From Unio delphinus (taxonomy: Eukaryota > Mollusca > Bivalvia > Unionida > Unionidae), in assembly GCA_029339505.1 (NCBI GenBank), contig JAQISU010000163.1, forward strand, positions 2,232,001 to 2,296,000: 64,000 nt of DNA, written 5' to 3'. The notes below the pieces were generated by a model. It ran no database searches. It saw only the letters and a list, made by a program, of their open reading frames with translations, and was not told where the DNA came from. Below are positions 1-13,377 of this stretch, piece by piece. The position numbers were made by a program, and so were the translations under genes. How positions within the stretch are numbered: the first letter of the stretch is position 1; every line of letters begins with the position of its first letter.

Positions 1-689
1 AATATGGTATCTTAATTGGTTTTGGAGTTTTGGTGTCTTAAATGGTTTTGGAAATTTGCCCCAAAAACTATAGCGAAGATAAAGGGTAAATAGATAAACA
101 ACAGATTAAAACACTAAAAATATAAAACTGATGATTTATAATTATCCAAAAAAGTCAGATACATGTAATTAATTTAATATGTTTGCCAAGTTTCAGAGAC
201 ATCTTTTAAACAGTTTTGGCGTGGAAATGAAAGTGGAAGTGAAAGTGTAGATAATGGATGGATAAACAGACAAAAACATTAAAAATATTTAAATCTGAAG
301 ACTTGTAAATACATGTAACAACTAGTGCATCTGAATGACAATTCAAATCTGTGTATCCAATTTAATAGAAATATATCTTGAATATTTTTGGAATTATGCT
401 CCAGTAAATAAATCTGTGAATGCTGGCTGGGTCAACAGACAAACAGATGAAATGTTAAAAATATTGAAACAGAAGAAAAGAAACACCATTTTAGATTCAA
501 ACTTTTCATTTCTTGTTCATGTAATAATTCAATAAAAGAGATTCAGTGTTTTTACTGCAAACAGCAAATGTTACCTCTGGCAAGCTGTGCAATTTTACAT
601 AATTGCACATCAGGAGGACTGTTATCATCACCAAACATTGTATCTGTCCTAACAAAAACAATTTGATTGATCCATGGTACATGCTTATG
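1..689. other. AT-rich DNA without recognised gene
   Basis: AT-rich sequence with only short chance reading frames (the longest is 66 codons and of low complexity). Nothing resembles a known domain, RNA gene or mobile element. Confidence 0.5.
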
Positions 690-1060
690 CATAGCTTATA
701 TCTAATATTCTAAATGCCAGATCTGCCAATGCATTGTCTGTCAGCAGATCTGAATCTATGCCATTAAGCCTTCTTATTATTTCAGAAGAAGAATAATGTA
801 CACGTACTACCAAATGCTAGATCTGTCATTTCACATTATGCCAGCAGATCTGAATCTATGCCATTAAGCCTTCTTATTATTTCAGAAGAAGAATAATGTA
901 CACGTACATACTACCAAATGCCAGATCTGTCATTGTATGCCAGCAGATCTGAATCTATGCCATTAATTTCAATTGAACAGCACACTACTAAAGGCCAGAT
1001 CTGTCATTGCATTGTCTGCCAGCAGATCTGGGTCTTTGCTATTCATTGCTGTCATTGATT
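690..1060. repeat. Degenerate ~100-bp tandem repeat with AGATCT sites
   Basis: About four imperfect copies of a roughly 100-bp unit. The shared core GCAGATCTGAATCTATGCC or a close variant recurs near 743, 842, 944 and 1020. Two copies also share the stretch ending in GAAGAATAATGTACACGTA. Confidence 0.75.
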
Positions 1061-1167
1061 CAAGAGAGGATAGAGTGCTATAAATGCCGCCAAATCTGTT
1101 ACAAGCACAGTTCTATTTTTGTCTCATGGTTCAAAGTATTGCTTTAAAGTTTTAGGAGATAAGTGTT

Positions 1168-2910
1168 TAAAAAGAGACCTAATTTACTCTAAAACAAAAT
1201 CACATGGGATGTTGATAATTTACTCTAAAATAAAATCACATGGGATGTTGATAATTTACTCTAAAACAAAATCACATGGGATGTTGATAATTTACTCCAA
1301 AACAAAATCACATGGGATGTTGATAATTTACTCCAAAATAAAATCACATGGGATGTTGATAATTTACTCTAAAACAAAATCAAATGAGATGTTGATAATT
1401 TACTCTAAAACAAAATCACATGGGATGTTGATAATTTACTCCAAAATAAAATCACATGGGATGTTGATAATTTACTCTAAAATAAAATCACATGGGATGT
1501 TGATAATTTACTCTAAAACAAAATCACATGGGATGTTGATAATTTACTCTAAAACAAAATCACATGGGATGTTGATAATTTACTCTAAAACAAAATCACA
1601 TGGGATGTTGATAATTTACTCTAAAACAAAATCACATGGGATGTTGATAATTTACTCTAAAACAAAATAAAATGAGATGTTGATAATTTACTCTAAAACA
1701 AAATCACATGGGATGTTGATAATTTACTCTAAAATAAAATCACATGGGATGTTGATAATTTACTCTAAAACAAAATCACATGGGATGTTGATAATTTACT
1801 CTAAAATAAAATCACATGGGATGTTGATAATTTACTCTAAAACAAAATCACATGGGATGTTGATAATTTACTCTAAAACAAAATCAAATGAGATGTTGAT
1901 AATTTACTCTAAAACAAAATCACATGGGATGTTGATAATTTACTCTAAAACAAAATCACATGGGATGTTGATAATTTACTCTAAAATAAAATCACATGGG
2001 ATGTTGATAATTTACTCTAAAACAAAATCACATGGGATGTTGATAATTTACTCTAAAACAAAATCACATGGGATGTTGATAATTTACTCTAAAACAAAAT
2101 CACATGGGATGTTGATAATTTACTCTAAAACAAAATCACATGGGATGTTGATAATTTACTCTAAAACAAAATCACATGGGATGTTGATAATTTACTCTAA
2201 AACAAAATCACATGGGATGTTGATAATTTACTCTAAAACAAAATCACCTGGGATGTTGATAATTTACTCTAAAACAAAATCAAATGAGATGTTGATAATT
2301 TACTCTAAAACAAAATCACATGGGATGTTGATAATTTACTCTAAAACAAAATCACATGGGATGTTGATAATTTACTCTAAAACAAAATCACTTGGGATGT
2401 TGATAATTTACTCTAAAATAAAATCACATGGGATGTTGATAATTTACTCTAAAATAAAATCACATGGGATGTTGATAATTTACTCTAAAACAAAATCACA
2501 TGGGATGTTGATAATTTACTCTAAAACAAAATCACTTGGGATGTTGACAATTTACTCTAAAACAAAATCAAATGAGATGTTGATAATTTACTCTAAAACA
2601 AAATCACATGGGATGTTGATAATTTACTCTAAAACAAAATCACATGGGATGTTGATAATTTACTCTAAAACAAAATCAAATGAGATGTTGATAATTTACT
2701 CTAAAACAAAATCACATGGGATGTTGATAATTTACTCTGAAACAAAATCACATGGGATGTTGATAATTTACTCTAAAACAAAATCAAATGAGATGTTGAT
2801 AATTTACTCTAAAACAAAATCAAATGAGATGTTGATAATTTACTCTAAAACAAAATCACATGAGATGTTGATAATTTACTCTAAAACAAAATCAAATGAG
2901 ATGTTGATAA
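1168..2910. repeat. 36-bp minisatellite, about 48 copies
   Basis: Near-perfect head-to-tail 36-bp unit containing TGTTGATAATTTACTC followed by an A-rich half ending CACATGGG or AAATGAG. Because 36 is divisible by 3, the array stays open for hundreds of codons on the + strand, giving a fake 12-residue repeat protein. Variant monomers (CACATGGG, AAATGAG, CCTGGG, CTTGGG) are interspersed, as expected from unequal exchange. Confidence 0.97.
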
Positions 2911-2914
2911 TGTG

Positions 2915-4085
2915 CTACAATACTTACAATAGCTTTCATCAGTTTGGAAACTGCCCTTGAAATTTCCGTCATGCAAATTTGTTTTGCTTATGGTAATTCT
3001 TTCTGGACATAGAAAGCAAACCTTCTATTTCTTTGATCTTAGAAATTTAGATGTAAATAAAAATTGATTTGTCTTTATACTTAAGCAACCATGTGCAGGA
3101 AACCATTCGAGTTAAATTCTCATTGAAGTTTATGCTTCAGACAGTGCATTGCAAAGTCACTCTTATGGAAATTTAGACAGAACAAACAGTAGTAGGAATA
3201 ATTAAGTCCAAATATTTGATTCCAGACCCATTTTCAGCCAGTGCACAGTCGTATGCTGTCAGCCGATATTTTACACTGCATGGTAAACAATAGACATTTA
3301 CTAGTGCTACATTTTCAGTCACAGTGCCTCTGGTGATATTAAAATCAACTGGTTGGATCAAAGACACTATGTTCCTGAAATATTATCAGAAACCAATCAA
3401 ATCTAACTTGACATTCTGTGAAAAACTGTTTGAATCAGCTCCACTCCATAGCTGTTAAATTTTTTACATCCATTTACTATGTTTAGTTTAAACTCCATAA
3501 TAAACTTTCATGATTTACAATGCATACTGATTCACCTTTTTTACCGCATTATGCTTCTCTCTCAGGGTATGCTCATGGAGTCCATTGGGGTACACAAGTT
3601 TGATAAAATTTGAAAATTAAATGAATCTTACCAAGTTTATGATATTTTCATTCAACCTGATGCTCTCTTATAGGTCACAATTGCCCCCCCTCCCCACTTT
3701 CCCTGTCTTTTAGTTTCTATCCTTTGACCTTTCTAAAGACTGACCAGTCATCTGACCTATGCATCATCTCAGACGATTCATAATTGTACTATAGATTCTA
3801 TGAAATAAATTATCACCAAACTTCAACTGTTTTCCAAAAATATTATGGTGCCAAGCTTTCCAGAAAATTTGGAGACCCTTACATTATGTGTATAAAATTG
3901 TACAGAGAAGGTTGGTTGGGAAAAATCCCAATAAAAATATTTGTCAAAAGGATGAAATAACAAATATATCCTTTTGCAACAAGTCAGAGGTCAATTGGGA
4001 AAAAAATGACTACTAGCTTCTTACTAATTCCACATCTCAGATTGTGATAGGCATATCCCTTTCAGGTTTTGACATCAATAACGAT
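2915..4085. other. AT-rich DNA without recognised gene
   Basis: No ORF longer than about 64 codons, no recognisable domain and no repeat. It contains a C-rich tract near 3685. Probably intergenic or intronic. Confidence 0.5.
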
Positions 4086-4561
4086 GAAGAAAACCTAAAT
4101 ACATAAATTAACCTAAATACATTAATTAAACTAAATACATTAATTAACATAAATACATTAATTTACCTAAGTACATTAATTAACATAAATACATTAATTT
4201 ACCTAAATACATTAATTAACATAAATACATTAATTTACCTAAATACATTAATTAACATAAATACATTAATTTACCTAAATACATTAATTAACATAATACA
4301 TTAATTAACATAAATACATTAATTTACCTAAATACATTAATTAACATAAATACATTAATTTACCTAAATACATTAATTAACATAAATACATTAATTTACC
4401 TAAATACATTAATTAACATAAATACATTAATTAACATAAATACATTAATTTACCTAAATACATTAATTAACATAAATACATTAATTAACATAAATACATT
4501 AATTTACCTAAATACATTAATTAACATAAATACATTAATTTACCTAAATACATTAATTAAC
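4086..4561. repeat. 18-bp minisatellite (ATAAATACATTAATT core)
   Basis: About 26 copies of an 18-bp AT-rich unit. Two variants (…TTAACAT… and …TTTACCT…) alternate for much of the array, giving a 36-bp higher-order period. Confidence 0.95.
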
Positions 4562-4796
4562 CAGCATTTTCAATTGACCCTGATCTTCCACAAGAGTCAA
4601 TAGTGAAAACAAGATTTCCAATGCTAACATTAATGTGCCATGTTGGCAGTCCAATGCAGGATTGGAGGTTGTGTGTGGGAAATCAGAGTTTCTGGATTTC
4701 CCAGGTTTAAAAAAAAACATAAACATACTCAAAATGCTTAGTCACTTGTTGCTTGATATTGAACCATCATTTTATTCTTACATATTTAATGGGTAT

Positions 4797-5064
4797 GGTT
4801 GTTGTTGTTGTTGTTGTTGTTGTTGTTGGGTTTAATGACATTTTTCAGCACACAATAGGTTATATATCGCAGCCAGCATTAATGGTGGAGGAAGAAGCAG
4901 AGGTAAACCCCCGGAAAAAACCACCAACCCATGAGAAGCTATTGGCAAGCTGTCTCACATGCCCACATTGGCCGAATATGAGACTTGAACCCACACAGAC
5001 AGTAGTGAGATGGCAGTGATCTGTAACAGATAGCCCTTTAGACCACTCGGCCACTCAGGACCGC
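4797..5064 (-). mobile_element. tRNA-derived SINE, family A (copy 1)
   Basis: Read on the minus strand it starts with a tRNA-like head carrying an A-box-like TGGCCGAGTGGTCTAAAG and a B-box-like GGGTTCAAGTCTC. A family body follows, then a (CAA)n tail seen as (GTT)n at 4798-4829 on the + strand. The same head and body recur at 13919, 14353, 23476 and, split, at 16903/20722, which makes this an interspersed family. It is non-coding and would depend on LINE machinery to move. Confidence 0.85.
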
Positions 5065-5194
5065 TTTAAATGCGTATGATGCAGACTTCAAGTAAATAGA
5101 CAGCTAGACTTTGGTGTCCTCAAGACCCTTATAAAATTTTGGAAATGCCCCATCTCATCACTTGACCTGATCTGGCCCCAAGTCAAGTTGAGCA

Positions 5195-5978
5195 ACATTA
5201 TCATTGCTATAATTATTGCTATAGATATTGCTATAGTTGTTGCTCTAGTTATTGCTATAGTTATTGCTATTGTTATTGCTATAGTAATTGTTATAGTTAT
5301 TGTTCTAATTATTTCTCGCTATTGTTATAGTTATTGTTATAGTTATTGTCCTAATTATTGCTCTATTTATTGCTCTAGTTATTGTTATAGTTATTGCTAT
5401 AGTTATTGTTATAGTTATTGCTATAGTTATTGTTATAGTTATTGCTACAGATATTGCTATAGTTATTGCTATAGTTATTGTTATAGTTATTGTTATAGTT
5501 ATTGCTGTAGTTATTGTTCTAATTATTGCTCTAGTTATTGCTATAGTTATTGCTCTAGTTATTGCTATAGATATTGTTATAGTTATTGTTATAGTTATTG
5601 CTATAGTTATTGTTATAGTTATTGCTATAGTTATTGTTATAGTTATTGCTACAGATATTGCTATAGTTATTGCTATAGTTATTGTTATAGTTATTGTTAT
5701 AGTTATTGCTGTAGTTATTGTTCTAATTATTGCTCTAGTTATTGCTATAGTTATTGCTCTAGTTATTGCTATAGTTATTGTTATAGTTATTGTTATAGTT
5801 ATTGCTGTAGTTATTGCTATAGCTGTTGCTCTAGTTATTGCTATAGTTATTGCTCTAGTTATTGCTCTAGTTATTGCTATAGTTATTGTCCTAATTATTG
5901 CTATAGTTATTGTAATAGTTATTGCTCTAGTTATTGTTCTAATTATTGCTCTAGTTATTGCTATAGTTATTGCTCTAG
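5195..5978. repeat. 12-bp minisatellite (TTATTGCTATAG type)
   Basis: About 65 copies of a 12-bp unit, with TTATTGCTATAG, TTATTGTTATAG and TTATTGCTCTAG variants. A run of about 230 bp near 5425-5560 is repeated near 5640-5760, showing local block duplication. The 281-codon open frame here (Tyr-Cys-Ser repeat) is a by-product of the period. Confidence 0.95.
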
Positions 5979-6321
5979 TTCTCTAGATAAAGCCTGTGTC
6001 AATATGACCATACACAGACAAGTAGCCTTATAAAGATGTACAATAATGGCTGTCAAGGTTAGATCATCATGGATTTTATACAGGAACAAGAATTAAACGT
6101 TTTTAGTTTTTATAAATGACAACAGACTTTATTTATTCAAGCAAGCTGTGTTCTTGTTAGGTTAATTAATTTATCCATAATATTGCTGAGTAAATTATCT
6201 GTCGTGAACAAATGCTACCAAGCTGATTATTTGTCAATTATATAACTGAAAAATAAATTGATAGAAGACCTTTAAAATAATCATGTTTTTTAATTCCATA
6301 CCTTGAATAATTTAGAACAAC

Positions 6322-6393
6322 ATTAGGGCAAATTTAAACATTAGGGCAAATTTAAACATTAGGGCAAATTTAAACATTAGGGCAAATTTAAAC
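6322..6393. repeat. 17-bp tandem repeat, about four copies
   Basis: Perfect copies of a 17-bp unit built on ACATTAGGGCAAATTTA. Confidence 0.9.
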
Positions 6394-6559
6394 AATAGAG
6401 CAATTTTAGCAAGCTTTGTTTTAAGTGAAATATAGAGAGATGCTATAATGGGTACTGGTCATGTAATAGGATGCAATAGTCCGTCTTTTTATTATCCATT
6501 CTGTTTGTCAGACAGGACAAAAAGGTCCATTTTTTATGTGTGTGTGTGTGTGTGTGCGT

Positions 6560-6872
6560 GTGTTTGGAGTTTTAATGTAGCTTTAACAATTTTTTAGTCA
6601 TATCACTACGATGTCTGCAGTGTGGCAGTTTATAGTGATGTCCAGCACTGGGGCATCGTGCCGCAGACATGTAGCATGATATCCCACCCAGTCACATTAT
6701 CCTGACACCAGGTCGACCAGTCCTAACACTAACCTCTTAATGATGACTGTCAAGTGAGGCAGCTTTTTAGTACCATTTTTGTAAGTCCTAGGTATGACTC
6801 AGCAAGGGAAATAACCCACTCATCCTCCTGCATCCTAGGTGGATGTTATAACCACTAGACCAACAGAGGGTC
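6560..6872 (-). mobile_element. tRNA-derived SINE, family B (copy 1)
   Basis: Reverse-complement copy of the sequence at 11336-11655. Shared landmarks include the stretches around ATGTAGCATGATATCCCACC and ATCACTACGATGTCTGCAG. The tRNA-like head lies at the 6840-6872 end but its B-box region is less well preserved than in the other copy, and a (TG)n tract lies just outside at 6537-6558. Confidence 0.8.
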
Positions 6873-7269
6873 TCCATCCTTTTTACTATGGGTACTAGTT
6901 GCATGATATGACAAAACAAATGATCATTTTTTATTATGGGTATTGGTTGTATGATAGGACTATATGTTCATCTATTTTATTGGTACTGGTTGTATGATAG
7001 GACAAAATGTTCATCCTTTTTATGTCAAAGAGTCTCAACAAAACAGAATGCAACAAAAACATTTGCAACCTGTTGTATTTAGATTCTTCATTAACCTTGG
7101 TGGCTCAGTGACTAAGTAGATCATAAGGGAGCTGGTCTCTTGGCATATAATCCTAAAAAAGTTGGTGTGATATAAAACACCATAAACCCCAGCTAAAATT
7201 AAGACAGCATCTAACAAAAGCTGTTTTAAAATTTTGTATAAAACACATCAAATATAAAGGGTTGAGATG

Positions 7270-7645
7270 TACCACCATATCAGGGTTTTTATTGTTTAAA
7301 ACTTCTAACATCAACCCAGACCTGCTCTCATGTCAGATTAGAGTGTATACTGTTTGTTCATCTAACATTTATGTGAACATCACCCCAGATCTGCAGCACA
7401 GAATGTGCCAACATATTAGGGTCCATTCTGTTTGTTTTACTAATAATTCAAATGTTAACATCAAGCCAGATCTCCCTTAACATGTGCTGACAAGTCAGGG
7501 TCCATTCTGTTTGTTTTACTAATAATTCAAAGTTAACATCAAGCCAGATCTCCCTTAACATGTGCTGACAAGTCAGGGTCCATTCTGTTTGTTTTCTAAT
7601 AATTCAAAGTTAGCATCAACCCAGATCTCCCTTAACATGTGTGGA
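7270..7645. repeat. ~79-bp tandem repeat
   Basis: Three good copies starting near 7415, 7495 and 7574, sharing GGGTCCATTCTGTTTGTTTT and CCAGATCTCCCTTAACATG. One or two more decayed copies lie upstream from about 7270. Confidence 0.8.
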
Positions 7646-7754
7646 TCTATCAGATGTATGTTGTGTGTACAACTATTGATTTTAAACAGTATAGACTGAC
7701 ATCTGCCAAAGTAAAAACAAATTTAAAAAACAAAAGGTTTCACAAATCATAATC

Positions 7755-7812
7755 ATCTCTCTCTCTCATTCTCTCTGTATGTCTGTCTCTGTCTGTCTGT
7801 CTGTCTGTCTCA
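7755..7812. repeat. TC / GTCT microsatellite
   Basis: Compound simple repeat of CTCT followed by (GTCT)n. Confidence 0.9.
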
Positions 7813-8392
7813 TTTTGATCCATTTTAATAATAATTTTTTCATTTACTTTGCATTTGAACAGAAAGGTCTTTCTTCTGGAAATAAGCATCACAGTACTCT
7901 AGGGGATTAGTGTTACTAAATTAGTAATACAGAAATATAGGTCGACACACATTTTATGGGTTCCAAAATAATTTTTTCAAGAACCTGTGTTTCAAAATGA
8001 TGCAAAATGAAGAAAAAAAGGATAATTCTCTCAAAACAAAACCAAAGCACCAATGGTTTCCTTTTTAGCAAGAATAAATGTCAATTATCAACATATTTTC
8101 ATAACAGGAATCAAAGATTTAATTGTTGATGTAAAACTCATATCACTTTTTCTGATATCATGTCCATCTGTTGTGAAGTCAAGCAGGCCCTAACCTAACA
8201 TCAAAGATATAAAATACTGTTTCACAATAACCTATTTATTACAAACAATTTCAAGTTTTGGGGCCCAAAGCACAGACAAATGTAAACTACTGAGAACAGA
8301 AATAAGTTGAGTGGTCTAATAAAGGATTAAAGGTAAAATATGATGACAAACAATATTGATTTGAATTATTGCATTTGAATGAGTTTTCATTT

Positions 8393-8395
<3 letters not shown>

Positions 8396-8427
<32 letters not shown>
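8396..8427. repeat. (AT)n microsatellite
   Basis: Uninterrupted AT dinucleotide run. Confidence 0.95.
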
Positions 8428-8428
<1 letters not shown>

Positions 8429-8429
8429 T

Positions 8430-10411
8430 TAACTAAACTGTCAATTGAAAATAATCAGTATCTTCAACCTCAGGCTACATCACTGAAATTTAGCATATAG
8501 GGTCTTGTAAATCACATGTCTTACACTTTCGCTGGACTCAGATTAAATGGAAAAGGGGTTTACCTCAGTGTCTTATGATTATAGTTTACAATATGTATAC
8601 ACACTCCAACTGCAAACAGCTGTTATATATACACTGTAATTAATATGTAATATTTACTGGCTTTTCTTAATGATTATCTTATATACATTTGTATTTTGTA
8701 CTTGACCATGTCCAAAATAAAGTTCACTATGTACCTATCTAGGGACATTTATTATTGTAAGCAATACAATACATGGCTAATATTTATTTTTAAGCATATA
8801 TTACATATTGCGATCATTATTAATGTAGGTAAACATGTCTATCTTAATTTGAGTATTGGACATCAGAAGTCCCCCAGGGAAAAAGCTAAAAAACAAATGT
8901 TTGCCATGTTCTTTATTATAATTTTAGTAATAGATCTTGTCTTATTGACAACTTAGCATATTCTAGAAATTAACTTTTGACCCTTATCTTAGTTTTGTTG
9001 TATTTTCTTACTTATTTATATGAATTTGTTTACTTGAAAAAAATACTACTTCTTGCCTTAACTTGTTGAAGTTGAATTTGTCTATTATGGTGTTCAGTTT
9101 TTCATGTGGGTGGAACAGTTTATTTAAATTATTATTCATTGGAAATGCAAAGTTCTCTTCAAAAATATTCTTGGACAGAAACAATAATTTGGAATTATAG
9201 TGAATTCAGACAAGGATATTTTTGTACTATATTATTGTGATACATCAAAAGGCTGTTAGTACAGCATCACACTCACTGCCATTGGCACATGACCACATTC
9301 AAGACTACATGCAAATCTACTCATTCATTATTGAAAATTATTTGGAACATCACTGAGATTCAGTTGTAACTTTGGAGGACAAAAATAGAGGTGACAGTGT
9401 GGTGGATGGGTTAAACTGTACAAAATGGGAGTGGAGAAAGCTGACCCTGTACAAATTGAACTGACCAGTTAGTTCCCTGCTGGACAACCAGACTTGGTAC
9501 CTGACATATTAACATATCCATCTATCTAACATTTTAACAAATAATAGCAGCAAAAATTGAATTGCAACTGTGAATTACAATGTGTTTATTTGATATTCCA
9601 TGCTTTATGAATCTACAGAAATATTGTATTCCTTTTTTATCTCTATCTAACAATGGCATTGCCATGCTAATTTTGTCTTACAAATATCTAATACACTTAA
9701 ATGAGGACATTATATCCATTAGAAAATAATTTAATTGCTTTACACATCATTTCTTTGCAGGGTATCATATTGCACACAATTTTTAATTTATATTCCATAT
9801 TCATTATATTTCTTTGTCAGGCATAATATCACACACAGAATCTTTAAAGCCATTGTTTAACCAAATTATTCATTCCAGCATGCCAGGTATTTTCATCAAT
9901 AATAAAACCATGGTGTCTGGTTAGACTCAAAGTGAGCAAACACTGACAGAAGCATGACTGTTAGGGAATCTGTGTATATTTTTTGCCTGATAATATCTAT
10001 ACTTTTCCTCTAAAAACTAAAAATCCCATTAAATAAAGGTGAATTAACTTATATCAATGATAATCATGCCATGTTTCAAATATCAAGTCATGGTTCTATC
10101 GTAAATATTAACCTATTTAATTTGGCTAAAATCCAGGCTGTTATCTCAATGGTTATTTAACATGTATGTACCATATTTTATGTCATTTCCTAAAGCTAAG
10201 GTCAAGCCCAGAACACTTGTATCATGTCAATGCATTTCTTTCACAACTGTTTTAAATTAGGCATTCATTCCATCCTTCTGGTACCATTTGCATTTGTTGC
10301 CTGTAACTTTGTGACAGATGAAGATATTTCAGGAAACTCTACCCATAAATATATCATAACAAGAAGAATTGAAATTGTGGTAAAAGTGTTTAAACTACTA
10401 AAGATTTTTTT

Positions 10412-10452
<41 letters not shown>

Positions 10453-11335
10453 ATGGCCATGACTTCAGTCTCAAGGTCACAGCCAGGAAAAATATAATAA
10501 ATCAGCATCTTCTGTCCATGTACACCAATAATATTTGAACTGATGAAGGCATTATATGCAACTTTAGTATGCTGTATATCTAGACTTGAGAGTGTCTTGT
10601 GTATTCATCCTAGTCATATATTAAGGTTAAGGTCAAAAATAAGGGAAGTCAGTCTGCTTCCTTATCTAGACAATCAGTTTTTAAATACCAGATACTTCAT
10701 AGACTATGATAAACTTTTATCCAGTTCCATACCTAATGACTGAGCTGGCAGGTTTGTAGCTTTAAGATCAAAGTTACTGGTAGGGAAAGGACATGAGATT
10801 GGCTGTGTCTTGATTTTTAAAACCTCAAGGTTGTGTCATTTCACATTGCTTTAATGCCATCTTTAGGATCAAAGGTCTTTGAGAGGGTTTCTCTCTATGG
10901 TTGTACCATTAACCCATGTGACAATAATGTCATATAGCGGGTGCTCTGAGTATGTGCAACCTTGCAACCGTTGTCATGGAATTTTCATTAATTTTTTGTG
11001 CATACAGCTATAGCCAGTGAGGTTATAGCAGAAGTTAACATGTCATAAAAAAAGATCACGCTGACATGTGGATTTTTCTGATAATTTCTTTCTTGATATA
11101 ATTTAACTTTAATTTCAATATAATGTAAATATTTGTACCAAAGAACTGCACACATCAGCATGGCTTAGACTAGGATGTCAGTGTTCAGCCAATCAAGCTT
11201 CATGGAGAGTGAGAATCGATGCATACAATATCATACAATATTCATTTAAGTCAAAAGTTCTGCATCAACATACAAAGTGACACAATTTTTGTTCCCATAA
11301 CAATCTTATAAAAAAATTACGATTTGGCATCTAAC
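8430..11335. other. AT-rich DNA without recognised gene
   Basis: Nearly 3 kb with no domain-like ORF. The longest frames (86 and 104 codons near 8696 and 10224) are AT-driven, and the second runs through an (AT)n microsatellite. I see no RNA gene or mobile element. Confidence 0.5.
10416..10451. repeat. (AT)n microsatellite
   Basis: Uninterrupted TA dinucleotide run. Confidence 0.95.
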
Positions 11336-11655
11336 TGCTCCAGTGGCCTAGTGGTTAGAGTGTCCATCTCATAAGCATGAGGTTGTGGGTTCAATCCCCG
11401 GCTGAGTCATACCGAAGACTTACAAAAATGGTACTAACAGCTGCCTCGCTTGACACTCAGCATAAAGAGGTTAGTGTTACGACTGGTCGGCCTGGCATCA
11501 TGATAATGTAACTGGGTGGGATATCATGCTACATGTCTGTGGCATGATGCCCCAGTGCTAGACATCACTATAAACTGCCACACTGCAGACATCGTAGCGA
11601 TATGACTGAATTTGTTTTAAAGCTATGTAAAAATCCTAATCAAACAAACAAACAA
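11336..11655 (+). mobile_element. tRNA-derived SINE, family B (copy 2)
   Basis: The tRNA-like head has an A-box-like TGGCCTAGTGGTTAGAG and a B-box-like GGGTTCAATCC 40-50 bases later. A roughly 200-bp body and an AAAC-rich tail (CAAACAAACAAACAAC) follow. A second, inverted copy lies at 6560-6872. The head differs from family A, so it is a distinct SINE lineage. Confidence 0.85.
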
Positions 11656-11884
11656 CTTGACATCTAAAGAAATAACAATATTTGGTGTAACATTAATTTT
11701 TAAGCAAGTTCTATTTTTGACAGCTTGCATAGCAACTGTTAAAACTCTATAACAAAAATTTAGAAAATATGTTTTCATATTCCCCACCCCCCACCCCCAA
11801 AAAAAATTAATTTGTAACATTGTTAACACAATATTGGATGAAATATTTTATTACAACAAAATCTAGATACAAATGTGTGTATTT

Positions 11885-12085
11885 TGGTTCCAAGTACAGC
11901 TATGCAAAAAATATACTATTTCAAAATTTATTTTGTCCTCAGTACAGCCATGAATAAAACATAGTTTTTCAAAACTTTTGGATCCCCAGTACAGCCTTGC
12001 AAGAAACATACTTTTTTAAAAACTTTGTTGGTCTCCAGTACAATTGTGCAAAAAACATAGATTTTCAAAACTTTTTAAAAAACAC
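11885..12085. repeat. Degenerate ~55-bp tandem repeat
   Basis: Four diverged copies, each with a CAGTACAGC-like start and a TTTTTCAAAACTTT-like end. Confidence 0.6.
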
Positions 12086-12905
12086 ATAATTTTATATCAA
12101 ACTTTCAAGAAATGTTCAAAAATGCCATATTTTAATCAATGTTGTTTATAATAGCCTTTTTAGAATCGAATATCTTTGACATCAGTTAGTAGGTAAAAAC
12201 TTATTTTAATAGTTTGTAACTGTAATGGTAATTATAGTCACATTTTACAAATAAAAAATAAATTTCTACATTTTCTACAACTGTTGTAATATGGAGCACA
12301 TAAAAATGTCTGCTCAGGGACAAATAAATTATATTGACAAAGGAGATATGGCCCTTGGATTTTTTTCAACTATAAATATTTTGTCTATGTTACTTCAAGA
12401 TAATCAATTTTTTTTATAACTAATTTAACTGGATATAATATATTCTTTTTCTTATATAAGAATGAGATTTTTAATAGCTATCTGAGAGCTGGAAAACTGC
12501 AGTTTTTGGTGTTGAAATACTCCAACCCCCTCACCCACCCACCCCCAATGAAAAAAGGGAACAAATCCGAGAACCAAACTGAACCTGTATATTAATTTTT
12601 GTAAAAATGGGATTTTAATCATTGCCTAGTCAGCCATACTTGATTATTTTATTTTGTGTACTCCTGATAACTCTTTATGTTTGGGAAATGAGTCAATAAT
12701 TCCCACCTGTTGAAAATATTTTCACTCATATTTACCATGCCATTAAGTTGACATTATATGGGATTTGCTTTGTCAATATATTTCTTTGACTCCATCTGTC
12801 TTACTAAGACTCTAATTCAGCTTCACTTATTAATATTAAACTTGCCATGTAGCTGTATCTGGGATGAGTATGTGTAAGTTGATGGAGGGGTCGTCCTTTG
12901 AAAAT
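12086..12905. other. AT-rich DNA without recognised gene
   Basis: No supported ORF, RNA or repeat; a short C-rich run lies near 12524-12545. Confidence 0.5.
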
Positions 12906-12907
12906 TG

Positions 12908-12909
<2 letters not shown>

Positions 12910-12951
<42 letters not shown>
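12910..12951. repeat. (GA)n microsatellite
   Basis: Uninterrupted GA dinucleotide run of about 42 bp. Opposite-strand frames through it give Arg-Glu or Leu-Ser repeats that are not genes. Confidence 0.95.
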
Positions 12952-12956
<5 letters not shown>

Positions 12957-13065
12957 AAACTTGTAATGAGTAAAACTTTGAAAAACTCCATGATCTCATT
13001 ACAAAACAAATTATCTCTTGGATCCAACATCTTGAAAAAAAACTGTTGATACTGCTGTACTTCAA

Positions 13066-13068
<3 letters not shown>

Positions 13069-13101
<33 letters not shown>

Positions 13102-13190
13102 CTGTACATCATGATCAAGGAGGGCTGTATATACTTCAAGGAGAGCTGTATATACATATTGCTGTACTTCAAGGAGAGCTGTATACATAT
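13069..13190. repeat. (AT)n run and ~32-bp tandem repeat
   Basis: An (AT)n run at 13069-13099 is followed by about three imperfect copies of a unit with TTCAAGGAGAGCTGTATA. Confidence 0.75.
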
Positions 13191-13234
13191 TTATCCCATT
13201 GGTGACAGTGGTACAAAGTCTTTTATTATCACAG

Positions 13235-13377
13235 AAATCAATGAAAAATCATACAGATCTACTATCAATAAAAAATCATATAGATCTACTATCAATGAAA
13301 AATCATATAGATCTACTATCAATGAAAAATCATATAGATTTACTATCAATGAAAAATCATATAGATCTACTATCATG
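13235..13377. repeat. 27-bp tandem repeat, five copies
   Basis: Five nearly identical 27-bp units containing AAAAATCATATAGATCTAC. It has the same period as the large satellite at 33.5 kb, but beyond a shared AATCATAT the units do not align convincingly. Confidence 0.9.

Noticed and set aside
1119..2960. Repeat 'proteins' with a 12-residue period
   Set aside because: Product of the 36-bp minisatellite. The frame is open only because of period 36, and variant monomers change it at random.
4797..5064. Functional tRNA gene
   Set aside because: A- and B-box-like motifs exist, but the sequence does not fold into a convincing cloverleaf by eye and is joined to a repeated body and tail, so it is a SINE head.
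5188..6033. Cys/Tyr/Ser-rich 281-codon ORF
   Set aside because: It is the translation of a 12-bp minisatellite. Cysteine regularity comes from the repeat, not from a metallothionein- or silk-like gene.
10224..10538. 104-codon ORF
   Set aside because: It runs through an (AT)n microsatellite and has no recognisable domain.
13235..13377. Relationship of this 27-bp repeat to the 27-bp satellite at 33.5 kb
   Set aside because: They share the period and AATCATAT only. The rest of the unit does not align well, so common origin is not supported.
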